Part shown: one piece after another, positions 1-5,821 of the stretch
How the letters are laid out: each line of letters starts with the position of its first letter
Numbering within the stretch: the stretch's first letter is position 1
NCBI GenBank assembly: GCA_002396665.1
Contig: DGYJ01000065.1
Coordinates: forward strand, 40,259-46,079
Origin: Bdellovibrionaceae bacterium UBA5009
GTDB lineage: Bacteria; Bdellovibrionota; Bdellovibrionia; Bdellovibrionales; Bdellovibrionaceae
Length of the DNA: 5,821 nt
Direction of reading: 5' to 3'
Translations under genes and position numbers: made by a program
Notes under the pieces: generated by a model
Databases searched by the model: none
What the model was told of the DNA's origin: nothing
Seen by the model: only the letters and a program-made list of their open reading frames with translations

Positions 1-696
1 GGATCATTTTGTGTCATGGTGATTACGTCTTTGGCCACAATCCCAGTGGGGATCGCCGCGGCAATTTATCTAGAAGAGTATGCTGCAAAAAATTGGATCA
101 CTCGTTTAATCGAACTTAATATTATTAATCTTGCTGGTGTGCCATCGATCACATTTGGCCTGATGGCCTTGGGTGTATTTGTTTTTCAATTAAAATTAGG
201 ACAAAGTGTTTTGACTGCGGGGCTTACGTTAGGGTTGCTAGTACTTCCAATTGTTATTGTGACAACTCGGGAAGCTATTCGTGCAATTCCAAACTCTATT
301 CGCGAAGCGTCCTATGCCCTGGGGGCTAGTCAGTGGCAAACTGTCAAACATCATATTTTACCCTATAGTTCAGGAGGAATAATGACTGGTGTTATTATTG
401 CTCTTTCGCGGGCCATTGGTGAAACTGCACCTTTGATCACAGTTGGTGCATTAACGTTTATCGCGTTTTTGCCAACCAGCCCAGTGCACCCAGAGTTTCC
501 CTACATTAGTTTTCAATGGTTGAAGGATCCCTTTACAGTGATGCCAATCCAGATGTTCAATTGGATTTCAAAACCCGAAGAGGCATTTCATCAGAATGCG
601 GCAGCGACGGGTGTGATTTTGTTAGGTATGACTTTGTTGATGAATGGTCTGGCCATTGCGATACGCTATCGCTTCAGATCAAAAATGAAATGGTGA
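1..696 (+). CDS. pstA: Phosphate ABC transporter permease PstA (5' end outside window)
   Basis: One of the two inner-membrane permease subunits of the PstSCAB high-affinity phosphate importer; it forms the channel with PstC and is driven by PstB. The frame is open from base 1, so the first ATG at 16 is internal; compared with E. coli PstA (about 296 aa) roughly 70 N-terminal residues are missing and 231 are visible. The visible part begins in the conserved segment leading to IPVGIAAAIYLEEYA. It then carries the permease cytoplasmic coupling loop (REASYALGAS, about bases 298-330), which contacts the ATPase, followed by GIMTG and the family-typical AIGETAPLI. Several hydrophobic helices are evident, including the last one before the basic C-terminus (RYRFRSKMKW). 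The pstB start lies 3 bp after the stop, so the two are surely co-transcribed. Family assignment is firm; the order pstA-pstB matches the usual operon. Confidence 0.95.
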   Translation, partial: GSFCVMVITSLATIPVGIAAAIYLEEYAAKNWITRLIELNIINLAGVPSITFGLMALGVFVFQLKLGQSVLTAGLTLGLLVLPIVIVTTREAIRAIPNSIREASYALGASQWQTVKHHILPYSSGGIMTGVIIALSRAIGETAPLITVGALTFIAFLPTSPVHPEFPYISFQWLKDPFTVMPIQMFNWISKPEEAFHQNAAATGVILLGMTLLMNGLAIAIRYRFRSKMKW

Positions 697-699
697 AAC

Positions 700-1479
700 A
701 TGGAAACTGTGAATACAAGTGCCTTAAGGGCCGAAGTTAAAAACTTATCATTTTCCTACGATACAAAAAAAGTATTGAATGCGGTTTCGCTGCCAGTTTA
801 TGAAAAAAAGATCACGGCTTTGATTGGTCCTTCGGGATGCGGTAAGACCACCTTGCTTCGTTGCTTTAATCGAATGCATGATCTTTATTCCCAGGCAAAA
901 TACAATGGTGAAATTGTCTTGTATCCAGAAGCAAAAAATATTTTAGCCTCTGACATCGATCCCATGGAAGTGCGTATGCGAATTGGGATGGTTTTTCAAA
1001 AACCCAACCCTTTTCCTAAGACAATATATGAAAACGTAGCCTATGGACTGCGTGTTCGTGGAATACGTAAAAAAACATTTATTGATGAGCGTGTCGAAGA
1101 GTCTTTGAAATCTGCAGGCCTATGGAGTGAAGTGAAAGATCGATTGCACACTGCCGCCACATCCATGTCTGGCGGACAACAGCAACGTCTTTGTATTGCA
1201 AGGGCCTTGGCCACAGAGCCAGAAATTCTTTTGTTGGACGAGCCCACATCTGCTTTGGATCCAATTTCAACTGGGCATATTGAAGAACTTATCACGGAGC
1301 TTAAAAAAGAGGTCACCATCCTTATTGTGACTCACAATCTCCACCAAGCGGCCAGGTGTTCTGACTCGACAGCTTTTATGTATTTAGGTGATTTGATTGA
1401 GTACGGGCCGAGCGAAGTGCTCTTCACAAATCCAAAAGACCAGAGAACTGAAAATTATATCACGGGCCGATTTGGATAA
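700..1479 (+). CDS. pstB: Phosphate ABC transporter ATP-binding protein PstB
   Basis: Cytoplasmic ATPase that powers phosphate uptake through PstCA. At 259 aa it has the normal PstB length and is complete. In order: Walker A GPSGCGKTT at residues 43-51; the PstB-specific CFNRMHDL just after it; the Q-loop in GMVFQKPNPFP (Q100); ABC signature MSGGQQQR at 156-163; Walker B ILLLDEP with catalytic E181; D-loop SALD at 184-187; and H-loop His212 in VTHN. QKPNPFP and the CFNRMHDL stretch separate PstB from other ABC ATPases. The signature begins with Met instead of the common Leu, a mild substitution. Start choice: the ATG at 700 lies 3 bp after the pstA stop, and a GGTGA overlapping that stop may act as a short-spaced ribosome-binding site. 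phoU, which often follows pstB, is absent; a convergent gene ends 8 bp downstream. Confidence 0.97.
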   Translation: METVNTSALRAEVKNLSFSYDTKKVLNAVSLPVYEKKITALIGPSGCGKTTLLRCFNRMHDLYSQAKYNGEIVLYPEAKNILASDIDPMEVRMRIGMVFQKPNPFPKTIYENVAYGLRVRGIRKKTFIDERVEESLKSAGLWSEVKDRLHTAATSMSGGQQQRLCIARALATEPEILLLDEPTSALDPISTGHIEELITELKKEVTILIVTHNLHQAARCSDSTAFMYLGDLIEYGPSEVLFTNPKDQRTENYITGRFG

Positions 1480-1487
1480 CTTGTTTG

Positions 1488-1712
1488 TTAAACTGATTTT
1501 TTCCAAATTGTTTTAGGGGTCATTTTTTGATCTTTGCAGCTTTTTAAAAAGTCATTGACTAATGTTTGGTAGGGAACATGAGTCTGCTCGCTTAGTTTTT
1601 TGAAATAATCAATGACATCAGAGTCCAAACGAATTGTGACACTTTTTTTAAGCTTTTCAGAGTAAGGATTGTCAATTAACTTCATATTTTTTAAATCATA
1701 TTGTTTGCGCAT
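1488..1712 (-). CDS. brnA: BrnA-like ribbon-helix-helix antitoxin (CopG superfamily)
   Basis: Small 74-aa basic protein, probably the antitoxin of a BrnT/BrnA type II toxin-antitoxin module. In that family the antitoxin binds the RNase toxin and, through a ribbon-helix-helix domain, represses its own promoter. The N-terminal MRKQYDLKNMK and NPYSEKLKK segments are typical of these antitoxins. A DNA-contacting beta strand (KKSVTIRLD, residues 22-30) is followed by two helices (about 31-44 and 47-59, VPYQTLVNDFL). The frame is uninterrupted, and the start is fixed by AAGGAG at 1717-1722, which overlaps the stop of the upstream toxin remnant. Order toxin-then-antitoxin is usual for BrnTA. Because the partner toxin is truncated, this is probably an orphan antitoxin; it could still regulate DNA or neutralise a BrnT encoded elsewhere. 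The family call is good; the current role is inferred. It is convergent with pstB. Confidence 0.8.
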   Translation of the reverse strand: MRKQYDLKNMKLIDNPYSEKLKKSVTIRLDSDVIDYFKKLSEQTHVPYQTLVNDFLKSCKDQKMTPKTIWKKSV

Positions 1713-1716
1713 AGAT

Positions 1717-1722
1717 CTCCTT
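1717..1722 (-). promoter_or_regulatory. Ribosome-binding site of the brnA-like gene
   Basis: On the minus strand AAGGAG ends 4 bases before the ATG at 1712. It overlaps the TAA stop (1721-1723) of the BrnT remnant, as in a translationally coupled toxin-antitoxin pair. It supports the antitoxin start and shows that the downstream half of the original operon junction is intact. Confidence 0.7.
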
Positions 1723-1876
1723 AAATATTTTCAAAATCTGATTTTTCTTTTCTAGTCGCTTTGCGGGCACTAATGATGCGGATTACGCTTTCGCTTTCTT
1801 TGTAAACATGGACTACTAGCCTTCGCCTTTTGAGAATCCCATTTAAATCGCATGTCCTATTGTACATACAAAATAA
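1721..1876 (-). pseudogene. brnT: Truncated BrnT-type toxin (C-terminal half only)
   Basis: Found by translating the minus strand upstream of the antitoxin. The open stretch reads ...CDLNGILKRRRLVVHVYKES, then VIRIISARKATRKEKSDFEN, ending at TAA 1721-1723. The RIISARKATRKE segment is the C-terminal hallmark of BrnT ribonuclease toxins (the family once called DUF497). BrnT proteins are normally about 90-95 aa. Here the frame is closed by TAA at 1877-1879, and the only ATG (1865-1867) would give 48 aa and has no ribosome-binding site. The N-terminal half (the usual F-x-W-D / KHG region) is not visible in any minus-strand frame of the sequence up to gmhA. The toxin therefore looks inactivated by loss of its 5' half rather than by a single frameshift. 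Alternative: a very short functional protein from the internal ATG, which seems unlikely. Confidence 0.72.
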
Positions 1877-1991
1877 TTACATGTAAAGAGTATCCTCTGA
1901 CGTTGCATAAATAGCTGATTTTATTGACTCTATTGGGTGGCGAGGGTACAGGTTGGGATCAACTTCTGAAGAATTATCCACTTCAAAATAA
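1877..1991. other. Unassigned spacer between gmhA and the BrnT remnant
   Basis: About 115 bp with no recognised gene. On the minus strand one frame stays open from the end of gmhA to the TAA at 1877-1879 (about 37 codons, including NLYPRHPIESIKS). It has no good start or ribosome-binding site and does not resemble a BrnT N-terminus. Just after the gmhA stop, 1956-1979 is an imperfect palindrome (GGAT...ATCC outer arms, CTT/AAG inner arms). It could form a hairpin in the mRNA 3' end but lacks a T tract, so I do not call a terminator. Confidence 0.4.
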
Positions 1992-2600
1992 TCAGTAGTG
2001 TTCTGGAAAAAACTCGCGCTCAATGATTTCAATAACCATATGTAGAATTTTAATATGCATTTCCTGAATACGATCCGATGTTTTTTCAGGAATCACGATG
2101 GAAAGATTTGCCAAGTCTTTCATCAGTCCGCCATCGCGACCTAAAAGAGCAACAGACGTCATTTTTTTCTTCTTAGCGACCTCAAAGGCTTTGATAACAT
2201 TTTTTGACTGACCACTTGTCGAGAGGCCAATAATAAGATCACCTGGCCGTCCTAGGGCTTCTAATTGTCTAGAAAAAATATGTTCAAATCCATAATCATT
2301 CCCGACGCAAGTCACATGGCTAGCATCCCCAAGTGCTAATGCTGCCATGGGGGGGCGATCCTTGCGGTATCGGCCTGTCATTTCCTCTGCAAAGTGCATG
2401 GCATCACAATGACTACCACCATTTCCGCAAGTAAAAACGGTTCCATTGTTTTTATATGTTTGAATCATAAGTTCAGAAAGGTGAACAACTTTTGCAATTT
2501 GATCTTCTGATGACAAAAATGTATTTAATGTTTTTTCGGCAGATTTTAAATTATCTATCCAAACTTTTTGAATTTGTTGTCCGGTCAGTTGAGATTTCAT
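1992..2600 (-). CDS. gmhA: Phosphoheptose isomerase GmhA
   Basis: Converts sedoheptulose 7-phosphate to D-glycero-D-manno-heptose 7-phosphate, the first step of the ADP-/GDP-heptose pathway for LPS inner core or heptose-containing glycans; cytoplasmic. At 202 aa it is close to E. coli GmhA (192 aa) and complete. The SIS-domain signature CGNGGSHCDAMHFAEEMTG (residues 58-76) is almost identical to the E. coli one. By alignment the zinc ligands His61, Glu65, Gln172 and His180 of E. coli correspond to His69, Glu73, Gln179 (DRIQEMHIK) and His187 here. The phosphate-binding STSG is at 127-130. The intact ligands separate it from SIS relatives such as DiaA. The start ATG overlaps the stop of the upstream ligase gene (ATGA) and is preceded by GAGGTG at 2605-2610, indicating translational coupling. 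No hldE/hldA/gmhB partner is visible, so those genes must lie elsewhere. Confidence 0.95.
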   Translation of the reverse strand: MKSQLTGQQIQKVWIDNLKSAEKTLNTFLSSEDQIAKVVHLSELMIQTYKNNGTVFTCGNGGSHCDAMHFAEEMTGRYRKDRPPMAALALGDASHVTCVGNDYGFEHIFSRQLEALGRPGDLIIGLSTSGQSKNVIKAFEVAKKKKMTSVALLGRDGGLMKDLANLSIVIPEKTSDRIQEMHIKILHMVIEIIEREFFPEHY

Positions 2601-3832
2601 TTTTCACCTCTGATTTTCAATTTGAGATTGATGGCGAAGGGGATTGCTGCCAAGGCCAAATAGGTTAATCGCATTTTTGCACGTTCGAAATTACACTCTG
2701 TCAGTCCACCAAGGATAAAACAGCACTGGGCTGCTAAAGAGCCAATGACCCAATGGGCTTCGGGAGTGGTTTTGATTTTATTATAAATTTTGTAGGTTTG
2801 AAAAAGAATAAATCCTAAAAATAAAATGTAAAACAATCCGCCTAAAAATCCAGTATTGGAAAGAAAATGCAAATATTGGTTGTGGGAGTGGCTGATCAAT
2901 TGTTGATTGGCAGGGGCCCCAAGTTTTTCAAAATAGATAGGAAGCCACTGATGGTATTCTCCGTAGCCGACCCCAAGAAGTGGATGGTCCAAAAACATAT
3001 GCCAATTGGATTTCCAAAGCCACATACGTTCACCATCGTAGTTGTGGGAAGCATCAAAGACAAAAAGGATTCTTTCCCTAAACATGGGCCATATGGCGAA
3101 GAGTATACCCATGAAAGACATCGCAGCTAAAAAACTAAACCATCCCCATTTGCGGTTGATGACAAAGGCCGAAATAAGTCCGGCGACAGCGGCGGCCATC
3201 CAAATGCCGCGGGTAAGACTCAAAAGCACGCCGAAACCGGTCAGCAAGGCCGTAAGAATATACAAAGAATTTTTTTTGATCGATTCAACCAATGATATTT
3301 TATTTGAAACAGCCAAATGAGTTCGACTTAGAATCCAAGCAAATAAAAACACAAAAAATTGACCGAAGATATGGGCGAAGCCCATGGGGTCATCAAAGAA
3401 TCCCCCTGCGCGGGTTTCATCACTTAATTTTTTTTGCAAAATAAAATCGTAGTCGATCAAAGAGGCAAAGGCGGCATGGGCGCTGGCAAATGCCAGAAAA
3501 AGACAAAATCGTTGAAGATGCTTTGGGTCTTCCCAGGGGGCTTGCTTCTTGTAAAAAAAGATAAAGCTGTAAAAGACGAGGATCCACTTCATCTCGGTGG
3601 CGTGGACCCAATTGATCGAATGGATGGGAACGGCAACAAAAATTCCGGCAAAAAAAATGAACAACCAAGGGAGCCACAATTTTTCAAGACCAATCTTCCA
3701 TGTGAAGTCAGTATCCGCTCTGTGTTTCACAATATAAACCACTGTCCAAAGGACAATCAAAGTGGACATGAAATCCATGGCACTTTGTGAAACGGTCAGG
3801 CTGATCCACATAAAAAGAAAAATAAAATCCAT
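2597..3832 (-). CDS. O-antigen ligase / polymerase-like membrane protein (Wzy_C family)
   Basis: Polytopic inner-membrane protein of about 411 aa with roughly a dozen hydrophobic segments, in the superfamily of WaaL O-antigen ligases and some Wzy polymerases. These act on undecaprenyl-diphosphate-linked glycan at the periplasmic face. Family features, numbered from the alternative TTG at 3841: SLTRGIW at 208-214 with the conserved Arg211; the large-loop element ERMWLW...FLDHPLLGVGYGEY at 271-296; and SHSHNQYLHFLSNTGFLGG at 317-335, whose His320 matches the essential ligase histidine by position (inferred). Ligase and polymerase cannot be told apart from sequence alone; pairing with gmhA slightly favours ligation to a heptose-containing core. 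Start: I chose the ATG at 3832 (MDFIFLF). The TTG at 3841 is possible, and neither has a Shine-Dalgarno. The gene overlaps gmhA by 4 bases and is divergent from the sugar-phosphate transferase gene. Confidence 0.85.
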   Translation of the reverse strand: MDFIFLFMWISLTVSQSAMDFMSTLIVLWTVVYIVKHRADTDFTWKIGLEKLWLPWLFIFFAGIFVAVPIHSINWVHATEMKWILVFYSFIFFYKKQAPWEDPKHLQRFCLFLAFASAHAAFASLIDYDFILQKKLSDETRAGGFFDDPMGFAHIFGQFFVFLFAWILSRTHLAVSNKISLVESIKKNSLYILTALLTGFGVLLSLTRGIWMAAAVAGLISAFVINRKWGWFSFLAAMSFMGILFAIWPMFRERILFVFDASHNYDGERMWLWKSNWHMFLDHPLLGVGYGEYHQWLPIYFEKLGAPANQQLISHSHNQYLHFLSNTGFLGGLFYILFLGFILFQTYKIYNKIKTTPEAHWVIGSLAAQCCFILGGLTECNFERAKMRLTYLALAAIPFAINLKLKIRGEK

Positions 3833-3905
3833 AAGTATCAAAGAATATACTGTTTTTTATAAAAAGTAGATTGTTTTCTAGTCTCTTTTTGATAGATCTT
3901 AGCGT
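3833..3905. promoter_or_regulatory. Divergent intergenic region, probable back-to-back promoters
   Basis: A 73-bp AT-rich gap separates two polysaccharide genes pointing away from each other, so both promoters should lie here or inside the opposite gene. Pribnow-like hexamers are visible: TATATT on the minus strand (3844-3849), which would start ligase transcripts very near its start codon, and TATACT on the plus strand (3846-3851). TTGTTT at 3871-3876 with TAGATC at 3893-3898 (16-bp spacing) is a weak plus-strand candidate. No convincing -35 box supports any of them. Neither flanking gene has a clear Shine-Dalgarno. Confidence 0.35.
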
Positions 3906-5246
3906 ATGGGTTTTTTACCAAAACTAACACCGCGTCATAAGCTGTTACTGATGGCCCTGGATGCCATTGTTTTCATGCTTCTTATTCCTCTCATTTACAC
4001 TTTGAGGGTAGGGGATTTCCATTTTGATTACTTTTTCTCGATAGGTTTGTGGTTTATTCTTTTGTCCTTGCTGACGTTTTCCTATGTTCTGGGAAATTAT
4101 GATTTGGACGACCTTCGCGGTCGTCAGCTGATTTTTCGAATGCTTGTTGCCGTGACCATGACCATTATTTTGGTCGTACTGAGCAATTATATTTTGGCCA
4201 AACAGCGAATGGGTCTTTTTGGCCGTGGCGTTTTATTTGGCTCATTGATGAGTTATGCATTCATTGCGAGCTCCTATCGAATTTTGATTCGCCAATATTT
4301 TAAAAAAGTGGCGAATCAATCGAAGTGGATGATTTTGTGCGATCCTCAAATTGATGAATTGATCCGTCGTGACCAATTGCAAACATTTTTGCGTGGTCAC
4401 TATCAACTTGTGGATGTGACAAAAATCAAATCCCCGCAGGATTTGCAGATGAATTTGGTCGACTTTTCTGGATATGTCGTCGCAGCAGGTGTGACTTCCT
4501 TAAACGAGGATTGGAAGCTATTTTTATTGGATCAAAAAATGAATGGTGAGTCGGTGATTGGGTGGGCTGATTTTATTGAGTCAGTGCTTCGAAAAATACC
4601 CGTCGAGCATATTCAAATCGATTGGCTGTTTTTTAATTCGGGATACAAAATATTGGGTCATTCGTGGCTTATCCGGGTGAAGCGATTGCATGATTTGATA
4701 TTTGCAATCATTTTGATTTTGCTTTCGTGGCCATTGGTGTTGGTGACGGCATTTGGTGTTTTTTTAGATTCCAAGGGGCCAATTTTTTATCAACAAACCC
4801 GCACAGGTCTGAAAGGTCGACTGTTTAAAATATATAAATTTAGATCCATGCGTGTGGATGCAGAAGAAAACGGCCCCCAGTGGGCCGCGACCAGCGATCA
4901 ACGTGTGACACGATTTGGGCATTTTATTCGTAAAACAAGATTGGATGAGCTTCCTCAGTTATGGAATGTCTTGCGTGGGGATATGAGCTTTATCGGGCCA
5001 AGGCCCGTGCGTCCAGAGTTCAATGAAGAATTAGAGAAGCAAATTCCATATTATAATTTAAGACATCTTGTTCGTCCGGGGCTGACGGGATGGGCGCAGA
5101 TTCTTTACCCCTACGGGGCCAGTGTAACGGACTCGAAGAACAAGTTAGAGTACGATTTGTACTACATTAAAAATTATTCTTTTATTTTAGATTATTTGAT
5201 TCTTTTACGAACAGTTAAAATTGTTCTATTTGGTCAAGGCCGTTGA
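3906..5246 (+). CDS. Polyprenyl-phosphate sugar-phosphate transferase (WbaP/EpsB type)
   Basis: Initiating enzyme of polysaccharide assembly: it transfers a sugar 1-phosphate from a nucleotide sugar to undecaprenyl phosphate on the cytoplasmic face of the inner membrane. The 446-aa protein is full length for the large subgroup. Residues 13-124 hold about four membrane helices; 137-245 form a soluble region in the position of the CoA-binding-like domain of this family, without a recognisable nucleotide-binding glycine motif. The catalytic domain starts at KRLHDL (259-264) with the membrane-entering hairpin (about 263-287). It has KFRSMR (311-316), the Asp-Glu dyad D347/E348 in RLDELPQLWN, GDMSFIGPRP (358-367) and PGLTGWAQ (391-398). 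All hallmarks are intact. The sugar is not predictable; the neighbouring galE hints at galactose or GalNAc, or their gluco-epimers. Start: a stop codon lies two codons upstream of this ATG and no Shine-Dalgarno is visible. galE follows after 22 bp. Confidence 0.93.
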   Translation: MGFLPKLTPRHKLLLMALDAIVFMLLIPLIYTLRVGDFHFDYFFSIGLWFILLSLLTFSYVLGNYDLDDLRGRQLIFRMLVAVTMTIILVVLSNYILAKQRMGLFGRGVLFGSLMSYAFIASSYRILIRQYFKKVANQSKWMILCDPQIDELIRRDQLQTFLRGHYQLVDVTKIKSPQDLQMNLVDFSGYVVAAGVTSLNEDWKLFLLDQKMNGESVIGWADFIESVLRKIPVEHIQIDWLFFNSGYKILGHSWLIRVKRLHDLIFAIILILLSWPLVLVTAFGVFLDSKGPIFYQQTRTGLKGRLFKIYKFRSMRVDAEENGPQWAATSDQRVTRFGHFIRKTRLDELPQLWNVLRGDMSFIGPRPVRPEFNEELEKQIPYYNLRHLVRPGLTGWAQILYPYGASVTDSKNKLEYDLYYIKNYSFILDYLILLRTVKIVLFGQGR

Positions 5247-5257
5247 TCGGCAAATTG

Positions 5258-5263
5258 AAGGAG
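5258..5263 (+). promoter_or_regulatory. Ribosome-binding site fixing a TTG start for galE
   Basis: AAGGAG lies 5 bases before the TTG at 5269-5271, and no ATG occurs in that frame near the start of the fold. The TTG is directly followed by the first beta strand of the NAD-binding Rossmann fold (KILVTGGAGYIGS), so this site identifies TTG as the real initiation codon. Confidence 0.8.
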
Positions 5264-5268
5264 CTCGT

Positions 5269-5821
5269 TTGAAAATTTTAGTGACTGGTGGGGCAGGCTA
5301 TATCGGATCATTTGCGGCCCACCGATTGATTGAACAAGGCCATGATGTTGTTGTCTATGACAATTATTCGACAGGATTTAAAGAGTCTTTGCATAAGAAT
5401 TGCAAATTTGTTTTTGGCGATGTCAGGGATCGCGAGCTTCCTGCACGGGTCATGAAAGATTATAAAATCGATTCTATTCTTCACTTCGCAGCAAAGACAG
5501 TTGTTCCGGAATCTATTAAAATGCCCTTAGAGTATTACGAAAATAATTTTTTTGGTGGGATGAATTTACTGCAATGTGCAATTCGTTCGGGAGTTAAAAA
5601 TTTTCTTTTCTCGTCATCTGCGGCGGTTTATGCGGCATCTGAATCTGGTATTGTCTCTGAAGCAAGCCCTTGCCAACCGATCAATCCCTACGGGATGACA
5701 AAATGGTATATGGAAAAACTTTTAGAAGAAGTTCGCCATGCCCACGGAATAAATTATATTATTTTGCGATATTTTAATGTGGCCGGAGCAGCTTTGGATC
5801 AGAGCTTTGGTCAGCGCACGA
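5269..5821 (+). CDS. galE: UDP-glucose 4-epimerase-like protein GalE (3' end outside window)
   Basis: Extended short-chain dehydrogenase that interconverts UDP-glucose/UDP-galactose (or their N-acetyl forms), supplying nucleotide sugars for the adjacent glycan pathway; cytoplasmic. 184 complete codons are visible of a family norm near 330. NAD-binding GGAGYIGS is at residues 7-14; the acidic DNYSTG at 31-36 follows beta-2; GDVRD at 50-54; HFAAKTVVPES at 72-82. The catalytic triad is Ser117 (SSSAAVY), Tyr141 and Lys145 (NPYGMTK), and RYFNVAGA at 167-174 is typical of GalE. Start: TTG, because AAGGAG lies 5 bases upstream and the Rossmann strand begins at residue 2. The first in-frame ATG comes much later, so a search for ATG starts alone would miss or truncate this gene. 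It lies 22 bp after the transferase gene, evidently in one operon. Related epimerases on other UDP-sugars cannot be excluded. Confidence 0.92.
   Translation, partial: MKILVTGGAGYIGSFAAHRLIEQGHDVVVYDNYSTGFKESLHKNCKFVFGDVRDRELPARVMKDYKIDSILHFAAKTVVPESIKMPLEYYENNFFGGMNLLQCAIRSGVKNFLFSSSAAVYAASESGIVSEASPCQPINPYGMTKWYMEKLLEEVRHAHGINYIILRYFNVAGAALDQSFGQRT

Noticed and set aside
516..740. Plus-strand frame overlapping the end of pstA and start of pstB
   Set aside because: It is out of frame with two firmly identified genes and its peptide matches nothing recognisable.
1041..1319. Minus-strand open frame inside pstB
   Set aside because: It is antisense to the conserved ATPase motifs of pstB and has no family resemblance.
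1477..1490. TAAC-TTGTTT-GTTA palindrome formed by the two convergent stop codons, as a bidirectional terminator
   Set aside because: The stem is only 4 bp, AT-rich, and without a GC-rich core or a proper flanking T tract; chance is the simpler explanation.
1956..1979. Imperfect palindrome just after gmhA, as an intrinsic terminator
   Set aside because: Pairing is interrupted and weak, and no T run follows on the minus strand.
1877..1991. A small protein gene upstream of the BrnT remnant
   Set aside because: It has no ribosome-binding site or good start codon, is only about 37 codons long and has no motif; kept only as an unexplained spacer.
3420..3790. Open frames on both strands overlapping the ligase gene
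   Set aside because: They lie out of frame within the coding sequence of the ligase-like membrane protein; their composition looks like a shadow of it and no motifs are recognisable.
1..5821. CRISPR array, tRNA/rRNA genes, insertion sequence or transposase remnants
   Set aside because: No spaced direct repeats, no structural RNA signatures and no transposase motifs or terminal inverted repeats were seen on reading both strands.

Overview
The window looks like a chromosomal segment from a Gram-negative bacterium. A heptose-pathway gene (gmhA) sits in one operon with an O-antigen ligase-like membrane protein, which points to an LPS-bearing outer membrane. Base composition is moderately AT-rich by eye (not counted). 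The Bdellovibrionota / 'deltaproteobacterial' range is a possible guess, but nothing here fixes the taxon.

Layout, left to right. (1) Positions 1-1479, plus strand: the 3' part of pstA and all of pstB, the last two components of a high-affinity phosphate ABC importer, 3 bp apart. phoU, the usual next gene, does not follow; a convergent gene ends 8 bp after pstB. (2) Positions 1488-1876, minus strand: an intact BrnA-type ribbon-helix-helix antitoxin, preceded by the C-terminal half of a BrnT-type toxin. The toxin has lost its N-terminal half and has an in-frame stop upstream, so this reads as a decayed type II toxin-antitoxin module with a surviving antitoxin. About 115 bp of unexplained sequence lies between it and gmhA. 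(3) Positions 1992-3832, minus strand: a two-gene operon, O-antigen ligase/polymerase-like protein then gmhA, joined by an ATGA start/stop overlap. (4) Positions 3833-3905: a short AT-rich divergent intergenic region. (5) Positions 3906-5821, plus strand: a full-length polyprenyl-phosphate sugar-phosphate transferase of the WbaP/EpsB type, then the 5' part of a galE-like UDP-hexose 4-epimerase. The epimerase starts at TTG behind a clear AAGGAG ribosome-binding site and runs off the window.

How the genes fit together: the right-hand 3.8 kb is a surface-polysaccharide locus. The epimerase would supply a UDP-sugar, the membrane transferase would load the first sugar phosphate onto undecaprenyl phosphate, GmhA would supply the heptose precursor, and the ligase-like protein would polymerise the glycan or move it to lipid A-core. 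The Pst genes are unrelated in function and mark the left boundary of the locus. I see no clearly new biological system. The most unusual element is the broken BrnT next to an intact BrnA.
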